Assembly (NCBI GenBank): GCA_949317995.1
Contig: OX439038.1
Location: 32,634,613-32,698,612, forward strand
Direction: 5' to 3'
DNA: 64,000 nt
Source: Acholoe squamosa
Taxonomy: Eukaryota; Annelida; Polychaeta; Phyllodocida; Polynoidae
Shown here: one piece after another, positions 24,049 through 36,100 of the stretch
How positions within the stretch are numbered: position 1 is the first letter of the stretch
Layout: each line of letters begins with the position of its first letter
Made by a program: the position numbers and the translations under genes
The notes under the pieces: model-generated
What the model was told of the DNA's origin: nothing
What the model saw: the letters and a program-made list of their open reading frames with translations, nothing else
Databases searched by the model: none

Positions 24049-24120
24049 GGGAGTGGTCATTATTTATCAACAGGGGGGGTGGTGGGTTTGAGGGGGGGGC
24101 GTAAAAAATTCTGACCCCTC
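24049..24120. mobile_element. GGGAGTGGTCA-family MITE, left end only
   Basis: TTA then GGGAGTGGTCATTATTTATC and the first G-rich block, then an abrupt change to unrelated sequence. A second partial end (GGGAGTCGTCATTATCTATC) follows at 24310. Confidence 0.6.
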
Positions 24121-24443
24121 ACGCCAGTAACACTCCCATAGGCATAGTGGATCAAGCAGCGTGACTTGGTCCTTGGTCCAAGTGCACAGCGGCATTTTTG
24201 ATGCGTTTCTTGGCAACCATGTAGAGGAGCTAATGAGAGTACCCGGTAATGGCAATGCCAATGGACCATTTTGAATGATTCAATGAATGTATGCCGTACT
24301 CAAGATAAGGGAGTCGTCATTATCTATCAGCACAAAATTTTTTGACCCCTCCTGTCAACAGGGGTGGGCAGCTGTCGCAATGTCGCAAAAAATGTGCAAC
24401 AGAGAGCTTTAGAAATGCGACAGTGACATTGAGGATGATATTA

Positions 24444-24600
24444 GGGAGTGGTCATTATTTATCAACGGGGGGGGGGGGGGGGTTTTCGCGGGAACACGCA
24501 GAAATTTTTTACGCCCCCCTCGACGGCAGTCAAAATTTTTGGCGCGGGCCCCTCTTTGATCTATAGTAGCTCGCAAATTTTCCTGGATCAAAATGCCTCC
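24444..24600. mobile_element. GGGAGTGGTCA-family MITE, right end lost
   Basis: The left end after TTA is intact, followed by a G-run, ACGCCCCCCTCGACG and the TTTGATCTATAGTAGCTCGC core. It stops before the right arm. Confidence 0.65.
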
Positions 24601-24669
24601 AAAAAATCAAGATCACGTCAATTTTAAAGGCAGAATCTTAAGATTTTCTTGTAGCAGATTGCCACCTAA

Positions 24670-24967
24670 GGCCACACAAAAAAGAAAGTTGGTCTACGGA
24701 TCGCCCTCTCCACATTTTCGGAAATACAAATTTTTTTTCTTTGAAAAATCTTGTCTACGGATTTCGCTCGCTTCAGTTTCTACAAGTTTTCTCTTTGTAA
24801 TGTTTGGCAAATTAAAAAAAAAAAAATTTGTTCGCTTGCCTCAATTTCCCAGCAAGGAATCCATTAGACGCCAAAAAGTTCTTAAAAAAAAAAAAAAAAT
24901 CGCGCACTCGCACCATTTTTTTTCAAAACCAAAATCTGTCGACCAACTTATTTTTTTTGGTGTGGCC
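24670..24967. mobile_element. GGCCACAC-family MITE, copy 3, complete
   Basis: Ends GGCCACACAAAAAAGAAAGT then TGGTC and GACCAACTTATTTTTTTTGG then TGTGGCC, flanked by TAA on both sides. It shares interior blocks with 12151-12427. Confidence 0.75.
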
Positions 24968-25952
24968 TAAATCCTGAGAACACACAATGCTTTGAGGTAG
25001 AATCGAAAAGGTTTCCTGGAGTAATTTGGAAATATTTGTCTCTAAACCAGTTAGAACACACCAATTTTCATTTACATCAGCTTATAGCATCTGTAATTTT
25101 TCTTGGAGGAATTTTCCCCAAAAATCTTGCAACCCCGTCCATTTTAAAGGAAAAACTTGAAAATTTTCTGACATCAATTTGCCAACCTGTTCTTCCAAAA
25201 CACCGTTAAATGTTTTGAGGCTGAATCTTAAAATTTTCTCAAAGTAATCTGCCCATTAAATCCTCTAGAACACAACCTTTACAGGTAAAACATGAAACTT
25301 CTCTCTTCCCCCAAAAATACACCAATTTTGACAAGTAGAAGTTGAAAATTTTTTCAAAGCAATTTGCCCACAAATCCCATCTAATATACATTGCTACACT
25401 GAGTGGTATGTTTGCTCCAGCAATTCGCGATATGCCCACTCCTGGGTCCTGAGCCTGAGGGGTGGTCATAAAAAATTTAGGCCGAGCTACCTGCCGACTC
25501 TACCTCAAGGGATTAGCGGTAGCGATAGGCTGTCCCCGTCTGGCCTAAAAAGCTTTTGACCCCTCTTGAGAGTAGTGCATAAAAAGATCAACCGGTACTC
25601 ACTTTTTAGCGAAAAAAAAGCAGCTGCGTGCTACTAAAATAGTACCAGTACTACAGATAAAAAATAAAGACACGTAAAGTTTCCAAACATTTCGAAAAAC
25701 ATTTAGATCGCTGTTGACGGGGGGGGGGGAGGGTAGAGCGAATTTTAACCAATGCCCATGCTAGGCACTGAAATACCTCCAGTTTGTTTGTTTGTTTAGT
25801 TTTTTCCATCGAGGAACTCAGACATTCAAATACCTCCAGTAGAGGTGTGAGACTGATAAAGCTGAAACTGGGTAGTGTTAAACTCTCCTTTCTTTGCAAG
25901 CTTATTGTGAAGCTATTTACTGGAGGATCTTTACAAACAAGGGCTCATATTA

Positions 25953-26185
25953 CCGTAAACTCCCGCGTATAAGACGCGTCCTCTACGCCAAACAAAATGC
26001 TGGGGGGTCTTATAGCTTTCTTTCAAGTTGGGTGTGCATCTTATACGAGGGGTAATTTTACTTTAGAACAGTACTGGATTCACAAAATTGAGCATTAAAA
26101 TGTGCGTCTTATACGCGAAAATGCATGTGCTGAGTTTGGGGTGCGTCTTATACGCGCAGCGCGTCTTCTACGCGGGAGATTACGG
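25953..26185. mobile_element. CCGTAA(T/A)CTCCCG-ended MITE, complete
   Basis: Left end CCGTAAACTCCCGCGTATAA and right end CGCGGGAGATTACGG, flanked by TA on both sides. GCGTCTTATACGCG blocks repeat through the interior. There is no coding capacity. Confidence 0.75.
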
Positions 26186-26808
26186 TAACAGGCTTGGCTA
26201 GACCTTTAAAATGAATATTTTTTGTACAAGGTTGAATGCCAGGAATTTTGCCTCTGACCCCATTGAAGTTCAACCAAAAGTTTAGAACCATTTTATGATG
26301 AGAAGATCACTAAGCACCTAAAAATAAATGGTTCTCACCTGTTCTATGGATAAAAATCATCTAGAAAATGTCTAGCTTTTCTTTTTCTAAGGGGCTGCAG
26401 TATGTTTGGCAGACCCTGCAAACATTTTTGGGCGAGATTATCTCTGGATACTTGGCCCAACCTCCCCATGTAAGGCACTTACCTATCAATTAAGACCTTA
26501 TTGTATGCATTTTATATAGTGAGATATTGATAGCTGTGATAAAAATAAGTGGCGTTGCTTTTTAAATGAAGTTTTTATGACAATTTAAATGGAAGTTATG
26601 ATCATTCAAACATCCTGAGTCAAAGACGATAGTCTGCCATGGTTCTGTTAGAGCGAGCAGTTCAAGGGAAAAGATGACATCAAAAATTTGCTTTTAGATT
26701 GTTTGATTATGATAAAATGTATCATTATTTACATTCTTGGGGGTATATCTTGCTTATCTGAAAAGAAATTTGCCCAAAATAATCATTTTAGTGATCTAGG
26801 CTACCTTA

Positions 26809-27070
26809 GGGAGTTGTCATTATTTATCAACAGGGGGGGCATAAAATTTTCAGACCCCTCCCGAGGGGGGGGGGCTAAAAAAATTTTGACCCCTCTTGAG
26901 GGGGGGAGCTAAAAAAATTCACCCTCTTTTTAGCAAAAAAGCCTGTGCGCTACTATAGATGAAAGAGGGGCGCGAAAACTCTCCGCGCCGTCGAGGGGAG
27001 GCGTAAAAGATTTCTGCGCGCCCGCGCGAAAACCCACCACCCTCCCTGTTGATAAATAATGACCACTCCC
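26809..27070. mobile_element. GGGAGTGGTCA-family MITE, complete reference copy
   Basis: Ends GGGAGTTGTCATTATTTATC and GATAAATAATGACCACTCCC are inverted, with TTA on both sides (26806-26808, 27071-27073). The 262-bp interior has GACCCCTC/GAGGGG palindromic blocks around a GCCTGTGCGCTACTATAGAT core. Confidence 0.85.
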
Positions 27071-27077
27071 TTAGGTT

Positions 27078-28037
27078 TATCTTGCTTGATCACAAAATTG
27101 GACCAAAATTAAACTCTTAACTATGTCTATGGCAGAATTCTGGGTCTGATTTGGTACCTTTGACCGCTCGTAATTCCACTTTAAATTGACATAGAGACTT
27201 CATTAAAAAAGCAATCCACTTCTTTTCTCAAGATCTATCCATTGCTCATTAGATAAGCTTAATGGGATAAAGTCTTGAAAAACTAGGTAAGTGCCTATGG
27301 CCATGCATACCGTACACACCACATGAAACTCACCCCCCCTTATTATTTTATAATTTGTCGTCACATGCTTTGTGTAGACGCATTTGAGGGCATTGCGGCC
27401 GCCCGGTGTTCAGGTTCCACTTCCGAGTCACACACGTGTAAACGCATACATCTTCTACCTATCATTAGTTTTCAATTCAACTGTCACAGACTCATACGTC
27501 TTCTTTCCCACCCACCCACACCAATGGGTTATTAATGTGTAAACTATTCATCTCATTTTGTACTATGGTAATTTTATAAGTCATGGTTTTATCTCTCACA
27601 TAATAATGATATTTATTCATTCACTATCAGGTTCATATTTTAATTATCCTGTTTCTTTTATTGTATCATATATCACTACTCATTTCTATGTAGGCCATAA
27701 ATAAAGGCCTTACACTATAAGTGGTAAATGAACTTATAATGGTCATACTGTGATAGACAATGACTCATAAAATTGATTAAACCAACAATAAATTTTATCA
27801 ACCTAAACTAGGCACTTACCTAGTTTTTCAAAACTTTATATTATCTATTCTATCTGCATACTATTGGATAGATCTCAAGAAAAGAGGTGGATTTGCTTTT
27901 TGAATGAAGTTTCTATCTTAATTCAAAGTGACGTTATGACCATCCAAAGACCACAAAATGACCCCAATATTCTGCCACAATAACCCATGCTTAAGAGTTT
28001 AATCAGGGTTCAAATTTTGTGATCATGCTAGTTGTGG
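27078..28037. mobile_element. Foldback element with arms of about 230 bp
   Basis: The left arm (27078-27300) and right arm (27808-28037) are inverted copies. Examples are CTCAAGATCTATCCATTGCT against GGATAGATCTCAAG, CTAGGTAAGTGCCTA against TAGGCACTTACCTAG, and GATCACAAAATTGGACC against the TTTTGTGATC end. A further diverged right-arm copy lies at 26460-26640. Confidence 0.65.
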
Positions 28038-30876
28038 TCAGAAATGCCTGGAACACTTAAATCACTGTTTCTCAGAAGATATTGACACTAGGAACTTGAA
28101 ATAAAAACTTGAGAAAAGGTCATTAAGGGGTGGTTCCTATGACCTATGGCCTGACCTTGATCTAGGTCAGGTCAAGGTCATTTTAAGGTCAAAGGTCAAA
28201 TTTATTGATTTTTTTTTTAGGCCCAGGCTAGGGGAATCTTCACTTGACTAGAATGGAGTTCACCCAGCCTCAGGGATCAGTACCTGGGGCCTTCCCCCTC
28301 CCCCACCCTCTGACTGATGTTCACACTTCAAAGTAAAGCCCTACTAGTCAGTCAGAGAAGTCCTGGTTGTCAGCCCTCCAGTAGGGGCCACCTCCAGGTT
28401 GTCCCTCCAGTGGTTGCTATAGGTGTGCTGCAGTGGGGGAGGTGTTAGAGCTAATCTCTCACTCCCCCTCACAGAGTTAATAGGTCATGATTTTGTAGTT
28501 GCTTAAAAAACACACTGCTGCCTATTAGAAAGAAGAAAACTAGACATTTTCTAGACCTTATTTAACCAGGGAATATGTGAGTGCCACTTTTAACTATGTG
28601 AGATGCATACTTCATACCATAAAATGCTCCTGAACTTAAGTTTTGAGTTCACCTGGGGGAAACATGATTTTTTTCTCTTTAATTTATTAAACAAAAACAT
28701 GCATATTGAAGCCCTCTTCAAGCCTGTTAAAATGATACCCTAATTGTCCAAATCCACCTGTAAACAGCTTCAGAATCAATAAGTAAAGACATGTCAACTT
28801 CAGCTGCTCCATTCTTTGCTAAATCACACTTTTAGCCTCGGCACACGGCAGACCCGCGCACGGCAGTTATGTCAGTGCCTACCTAAACACATTCATTATT
28901 TCAATCCTTTACATCATGATTGGGTAGTGCAGTAATGATATTATAATGACCACTCCCTTTGATAGGTTGAAGAAATATTGACACATGTACTGGTGAACAC
29001 AACCCAATACATAAAACAATATATGCTATGTTCTTACCTAAAACTGTCCAAAATAACAAATGGACTGCCATGTCTCGTGAATGGAGGGAGGTGGTTTTCC
29101 CCTTCCTTGTTTTGGTTGGGCACAGCCCTCCTCCTTGGTAGGTACATCACATGAAAATTAAGATAAGGAGTTAGAGCTAAACCCCTGTGTCTTAGTTGTG
29201 CAGGAGAGTGCAAGGATTTCAAATCTTTTGGAATCATGTTGATATCTCAATTCGTTCTCACAGAATCGCAGAATTAGTAACTAGAAATCTGACATTTTTG
29301 TCATAAGTATTCAGGCGATTTGTTGTGACCTTCTGGATCCCAATAATGGGCCAATTAGCCATAATAAATGAAGAAATCAAAGGGAGGTAAGTTAGTAAAA
29401 TGTCAATTCAATTGGAATGAACCACAATATCAGCATGAAATAAAAAGCTATCTGACCCGGATGTTTACCTGTACGAAATTTTACCTTGACCTAATTTTCC
29501 CGTGACCTATATATCTGACCTATATTAGTTCATGACCTAGATTCTGATATGATCAAAAATATAGGAACAGACGCTGTAAAATATGAAGAATTAGACATTC
29601 TAACCACTGGTATTTGACCCTAACATTAACATCTAATGGGTTTCCTATTGACCTAGTTTCAGGCCACCCTATATGTTTGACCAATATTAGCTCATGACCT
29701 AGATTTTGATGACACGATCAAATAATTTTTTCCTGTGTGGTAGCAAGTTCACATGGTCGGGAAATCGTAAAAAATCAGTTAATTGCTCCCAAAGTCGGGG
29801 AACCTGTGAAACAAGTTTATCTTAGCAGGTATTGTAAGTGTCACACCTGTATGATGTACATGTGTTATGCAGTGACGGTTTTAAAACTGCCAAATCACCA
29901 TTTCGCACCTTCACACAGGAAAATGTGATTTTTCGAATTTCTTTTGCAGTCACCAGCTGTACTATTCAGTCCACATGCACAAACTAGACCTTATATGAAA
30001 CACCATGAAACATACTATTACTTTCTTTTAGTTTCATTCTACTTTTTCATTTTGGACAACTTGATTTAGATGACCTTTTCAGTCATCCACTTCAGAAATC
30101 TACAAAAATGTCTAGAAATGCGCCAATTTCCCAGAAAAATTTTTATATAGGTAAAATAAGCCATGAAATACCAAGATAATTTCTTACATGTGTTCATTTA
30201 TTCTTTGTTCTGTAAGAATATGCCAATTTCAGTGAAGTTTAATTTCCAGTGCAGCAATTTGATGGGTCACAAAAAATGCGTCACAAATGATGGACACTCC
30301 CAGAGGAGTGGTGCAGGCATTGTGTGATGTACCTATCCTTGGGCTTGGCTATTTCGACAAGAAACACAACATCCTTCACAACTTTCCATCGCCGTTCCCC
30401 AAAAGTAGACGCTGTGGCACACACATCGGACGGATAAGAAGACGGGAAGTACGTTTCCCGACTTGTATGGTTAATTAGACATACATTTAGTGTCCAGTCG
30501 TAGAGAGTTTTAACATTATGTCGAGATCAAATGAGTTTCAGCTACGAACACGGGAAACCATTGCTGTTCTGCCTCGATGTGACACGTCGTGACGTCATTT
30601 ACTTTGAGGGAATTCCATGACTGTGGGACGCGAGAGGAAACACCAGGGGACGCCACCACAGACTACGCGCCAAGATTTTTTCATTGAAATTGCTCTTCCT
30701 GAAGGTGCTGAAAGTCATTGTTTGTTCTCTGATCATAACTTTTTTGTTTATGTTCCAAAATAAGTGTGTTGGTCTGCTATGACTTTGTAACTCACCTACA
30801 TAGGCTATGATATCAATATCAGTTTGATAACTTGGGCAGCTTATTTATTCCACCTACTAGCCTACTAGGCTACTTA
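28038..30876. other. Non-coding stretch with a nuclear-receptor half-site cluster
   Basis: No exon is recognised. A cluster of AGGTCA half-sites occupies 28150-28198. The rest shows no complete element. Confidence 0.35.
28152..28198. promoter_or_regulatory. AGGTCA half-site cluster including a perfect DR1
   Basis: TGACCTTGA, AGGTCAGGTCAAGGTCA and AGGTCAAAGGTCA (28186-28198, two AGGTCA spaced by one base) occur within about 50 bases. DR1 is the type of site bound by HNF4 or RXR heterodimers. Simple AGGTCA repetition in a mobile element is the alternative. Confidence 0.3.
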
Positions 30877-31091
30877 GGGAGTGATCATTTTTCAGCAACA
30901 GGGAGAGAGGCTGGTGGGTTTGTACACTGATGTATGAAGAAATTCTGGTCCCCCCTCTCAAGGGTCAAAATATTTTTGACCCCCACTCGAAGGGCCGAAA
31001 ATCATGTGCGAAAGCACCCTTTTAACCTATAGTAACGCGCAGGCTTTTTCGCTGAAAAGAGGTAAAATTATTTTGACCCCCCCCCCCCCTT
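30877..31091. mobile_element. GGGAGTGATCA-family MITE, right end lost
   Basis: TTA then GGGAGTGATCATTTTTCAGC, GACCCC blocks and the CCTATAGTAACGCGCAGGCT core, ending in a C-run without the right arm. Confidence 0.65.
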
Positions 31092-31486
31092 ATTGGTACT
31101 ATTATTAGCTAATTACCTTCCTTTATCCAGATAAGAATCTGCCTGAAAGTGGCTCTGTATTGGCTCTTTGGGATGAGTTTTTGTTAGCCATACCACTGAT
31201 GCTGCCTCTGCCAGTGGGAATGGGTCAATGCCACCTGAACATCACTCACCCTGGCCACTCGTTGCTTTTATTTCGCTATATTAAAGTACAAGGCGTAGCT
31301 GTCTCAGAGCAGCCAGTCATCCCATTAGAATACCCTGATTACAAGGCATACCCGTGTATAAGCCTCACAAGAAAATCTTTGGCCACACCACGGTACCTCT
31401 TGTATTTATAAGCTGTGACTTACTTCAAGAACTTCTCAAAAGACGGGATATCCCCTCTTGCCTACAGGTGGGTCAAATTTACATTA

Positions 31487-31813
31487 GGGAGTGATCATTT
31501 TTTAACAACAGGGGGGCTGGTGGGTTTGTGTGCGGATGCATGAAAAAAAATTCAACCCCCCCTCTCGAGGGGGTAAATTTCTTTTGACCCCCCCCCCCAT
31601 TAAGGGACAAAAATCGCGCGCGAATGTCCCCTTTTAGCCTATAGTAACATGTAGGGTTTTCCACTGAAAACAGATGAAATTATTTTGACCCCCCCCCATC
31701 AGAGGTGTTGAAAAAATTCTGACCCCCCCCCCCAGTCAAGGGGTTGAAAAAATTCTGACCCCCCCTCAAACCCACCAGCCCCCCCCCCCCGTTGTTAAAA
31801 AATGATCACTCCC
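31487..31813. mobile_element. GGGAGTGATCA-family MITE, complete
   Basis: Ends GGGAGTGATCATTTTTTAAC and GTTAAAAAATGATCACTCCC are inverted, flanked by TTA on both sides (31484-31486, 31814-31816). The C-rich interior has the CCTATAGTAACATGTAGGGT core. Confidence 0.85.
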
Positions 31814-31816
31814 TTA

Positions 31817-32990
31817 GATTACTCGGAAATACTGAACTCTCCAAAAATCAATGCCCATGTAAAATCTTTTCTCTCAACACAGGGTGTCTTGTTATGAGGA
31901 TGAGCTTGGCTTAACCCTTCTGATTGATCCAGGTCATACCTTAAAGGGGCCCTGGCATGGTAATGCATGCCCGCATTAAAGTCATGTGATCACCCCTTGA
32001 CCAATCAGGGTGTCGCAATTTTTCCGCTGGTTCCCACGATTTTAAGATCACTGTTTGAATCGGTACCAATGTTGTTAATTTTCCATGCCAGCCCCCCTTT
32101 AATACCTTGTGTATAAAGGTGACCGCAGATGGAGCCGATCCCATTGGTAGTTAAGGAAAAGTGGTCCGATCCGATTGGGAACATTAAATGTTTGACATTG
32201 TCAGACTTGGACATGGGGTGACATCCCCAGTCAGCCGATTGAGTCTAGCCTGTCTGCGGGCACCTGGAGGCACAGCTCGCATATTCAATGCACCTCCAAC
32301 TCAAGCTGGTACCACAAGGTGCATTTGTGACCAAATATCGGTGGCATTTATTAGTACTGTCCTATAGTCTAAAATAATCGCGAGGCGCATCCCTTTGATT
32401 CTACAATGTATAAGGCACACTAGAGGTGTATCCTCACGTAATTACGGGATTAAGCATATTCGACATCTCCTGATCGAATCAGTCCATTCCTCTCATTTCA
32501 AATGTCCAATCCTCTATTCAATTAACTTCAAAGCAGAGCAGTATTCACTCAATACATGAACAAAATCTGATATCTAATTCTCTATGGTAGTCAGTACAAG
32601 TCAATTTGATATTGTAACATTTCCTCTTTATTCTCTAACATTTGCAGTTTTCCTTTTACAACCAATGGACAAACATGTTTCCACAAACAAAGCAGTAGGC
32701 AATAGAGAGAATAGATGCTTCAATATTTCAAGTCATTTGTATATACATGTACGTTCAGTACCACTGACTTATCTTGTTAATCTAATAGCAATATTGAAAC
32801 TCTCTTATCCATAAGTGGTTTTGTTATTTTGATGACTTACATGTATTGCAGTCGAGATGGTATTGGTTTGGGAGTCCCCTTTTATACTGGGGAAACGCCG
32901 GCTATTTTAGTGATGACAGATGAATGATACACATTAAAAGACATGATTTTAGATTAAGAAGATAACAAAGTCCTAGTGCTGCTAACAGCC
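31817..32990. other. 3' flank of BOP1
   Basis: No exon is seen. It should contain the BOP1 3' untranslated region; a minus-strand AATAAA at 32627-32632 is a possible polyadenylation signal about 360 bases past the stop codon. Confidence 0.35.
32627..32632 (-). terminator. Possible BOP1 polyadenylation signal
   Basis: AATAAA on the minus strand, about 360 bases 3' of the BOP1 stop. No transcript evidence is available. Confidence 0.3.
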
Positions 32991-33144
32991 TCAGGTATAC
33001 AATCTGACAGTAGAGTCTGCTCCACTGGAGAAGAGCCAGGGTTGTGTGGGATGGAATGTGCAGTCCAACACACCGAGATTTTTCGCCTGGCCATGACCCC
33101 GCAACACCTTCACAGGCACGATGAGTGGGTTCTGGAGAAGGTCA
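32991..33144 (-). CDS. BOP1: BOP1 exon 19 (last)
   Basis: Completes the Asn codon, then [40 protein letters not shown] and STVRLYT followed by TGA. No long uninterrupted frame marks it, but splice phase and family match are exact. Confidence 0.95.
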
Positions 33145-36100
33145 CTGTAATATTGAGAAATAAGAGCAATTTTATATATGGGTCAATATTTCACTTATAA
33201 ATATCACCACATCTCTGTCCCGGTAATCATCAACCAAAGGTAGGCAAAACCGTTTTTAAGTAGCTATCAATACGTCAAGGGAGCAATGGTTGAATGGACC
33301 CAACTCTAATTTGCTGATGAACCTAAAATCTATTTGTAACAGAAAATGCATACCCCTTTTCAATTATCTAGAAAATTGTGCATCCATAATGTATAAATTA
33401 TATCGGAATCCAAAACGATGCGAACCCATAACTCAAGATCTTTTTCCCACAGATGTCACCATGTATAATATTTCTCATTACTTACTTGTACACCATGCCA
33501 TGACAGACAATTATTGTACCATCGTCAGATGCAGAGGCAAAGAGGGGGTAGCGTGCATGGAAGCTGGCCGCACGGACAGCCTTCTTGTGATGCCTCAGCG
33601 TCTGGTACGGCTTGGTCGACAGGTCAAGGTCAAACCAGCTGAGGCGACAGTCGTAGCTCCCAACAATCACATTATCACCTGAGGCAGAACATCATGTTTT
33701 ATTGTTAGAATTACCAAGTAAATGTTTTATTTCCTGTAACGTTTCAGTTAATGGCGTAATGGCGCTAATGTTTTATAACTACTGAGTTTGCAGCACATCC
33801 TTCCTTTCGATGATCTGCCTTAGAACACAGGGGAAAGTTACAAAAACATGGATTAACGTGCTGGAAACAAACGTGTATGAACTGCTACGCCCCCAATAAA
33901 ACATGATGAAATATACCTGAGTGAGTGAGTGAGTAATAGATGTATAACGCCATTTTGACAGCTAAGGTCATATTCACGGCGAGAACTACATTACACAATT
34001 TCAGAGGAATGTGTCAGTGCCCGCACATATGTGCACCACACACATTCTGAGGGGATAGAAAAGAGGAGAAATAGACCCTTTTAAGTGGGCTAGGGAAGCC
34101 CGTGAAATATACCTGACAGCATAAGTGTACATACCCGAGGGGTGGACGGCCATACTAGACACCCACTTACAGTTGGTGAGCAGCTTCTTGACAAGCTCCT
34201 GTTTGAGAAGGTTGTACACCCTCACGTAGCGCTGTGTCTGTATAAGGACAAATACGATACACCATCAGATACTACTCACAATGTCAATGGCTAATAGATT
34301 AACTGCCATTTAAAAGAAAAGACCACCCTATTTTCATGCTGAGGTATTTTGATAGCCTTTGTGCTAATATACAGGATTTTGTCATACCTAGTAAAATATG
34401 CACTACTATAGGGAAAGGAGCAGCCATTCATGCTGCATTGTATGACATCATAGTTGACCAAATGCATCAGGTAGTGCATTGATTATGTATGGAGGCTGTT
34501 GTAAAACATGTTTATAAATTGAACACTGAAGTGCATAGCCTTATGATATCATTCAGGAAGCCTCTGCCTGGTTATTTAATACCAATCACCAAAGGAAATG
34601 AACAATCAATATTATAAAAAAGATATGGAGAGCATTTGACTTTAGTCCAGCAGTGCTGTGCAGTTACAGTTCTGTTGCATTTGGTCAATTGTGACGTCAT
34701 ACAATGCAGCATGAAGGGCTGCTCCTCTCCCTTATAGTAGTGCATATTTGACTAAGCATGCCAAAATCAACATGAAAATAGGGTGGTCTTTTCTTTTAAA
34801 ACAATCAGAGTGGAAGTTATAACATCCCCCTCCCCCATCTCCTGAGTAGGGCCTGTAAGATATTAAGATAAAGTTAAGTGAACCATGGTGGAACTGACGA
34901 CTCAACCCTGTGCTATATCTCGGCAGTGGCTGCCTACTTTCATGAACTGTATTTATATGTAAGTTAGAATATAGACAGGGAGTCTGGGAGAAGTATTGTC
35001 GAATTGTCTTTTTAGACTATGTAAATAAATGACTCAGCTTCGGTAAAAAAAAAAGAAGAGAATGCTTACAGCAATAAATAGGAAGGGTCGTGTTGGGTGG
35101 AACAAGACGCATTGCACGAGTCCTTTAGGTTTTCTGAAGGGATTCTGAAAGAAAAGAGAGAAATGGAATTCATATCAACAACACAGGAAATAATTCAGAT
35201 CCAATCACTTCAAACGACTTCGCAATTTAATCCTGAAAAAATAATACATGTACCATGGTAGTACATTTAAATTTTAAGCTAATTTTACATTAAGATACAA
35301 TGGGGTAAAATCAATGAATTATTTATGATACGATATCATCTTCCTTTAAAATATACAAACACGCATAACTTTTCACTTACTTGTGAACGCCGCTTTGAAA
35401 GCTGGTGAATGATGACTGACTGAGACTCTCCGTCTGGTATAACGACAGAGAAGTAGTCTCCCCGCCCGTGCCATGCTACCTGACTCACCGACTGGAGCAA
35501 AAGGTGCATGGTATCAGCAACACTGTTGGAAGTTACATTTTGAGCTCACCAGGTCACATAAAGATCTGTCAAGCTGATTAAATCCATGAGATTATTGGAG
35601 AATACAATGTACGATGACAGGCTCTTACAAAGACAACTCTTTTTTTCTTTCTACTCAGTAAAGTTCCAGGATTTTCTGATATTCCTTTCCAGCATTTTGT
35701 CTAAATCTCTTTCGGCGATCTCTTATAATATTAGGTGCCTCATTACCGATGTTCAAAACATGGAAGGTGGATTGTGTAACTGGAATGGAACCTCATCCTC
35801 ACCATTCAGTGGTGCCACCGGTAGAATTGGATCACACTATAATGAGGTCTACAAGGCAAGGCGCTACCCCATGGTCAATCTGGCCCCAGCTCGACCACTA
35901 GCGTGAGTCGTCTCTGGCAACCAGCGTTTATGGGTAAAAGTAGTTCTGGCCGCTGGTTGCTGTAGTGGTAAAATGTAGGCAGGTACAATGCATAGTAATA
36001 TTCCCCAGAATATGGGGACCCACAATCCCCAAACACGAGAGAGGGAGTTCCCTGAATCCCAACTGGACGAGACTGCCCCATGGTCAGATATTGCACCAGC

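Noticed and set aside
24593..24970. 125-codon plus-strand ORF
   Set aside because: It lies wholly within a GGCCACAC-family MITE and its A/T-rich arms; the protein is low-complexity.
32005..32214. Two overlapping minus-strand ORFs 3' of BOP1
   Set aside because: No similarity, no splice signals and no family motif; probably chance frames.
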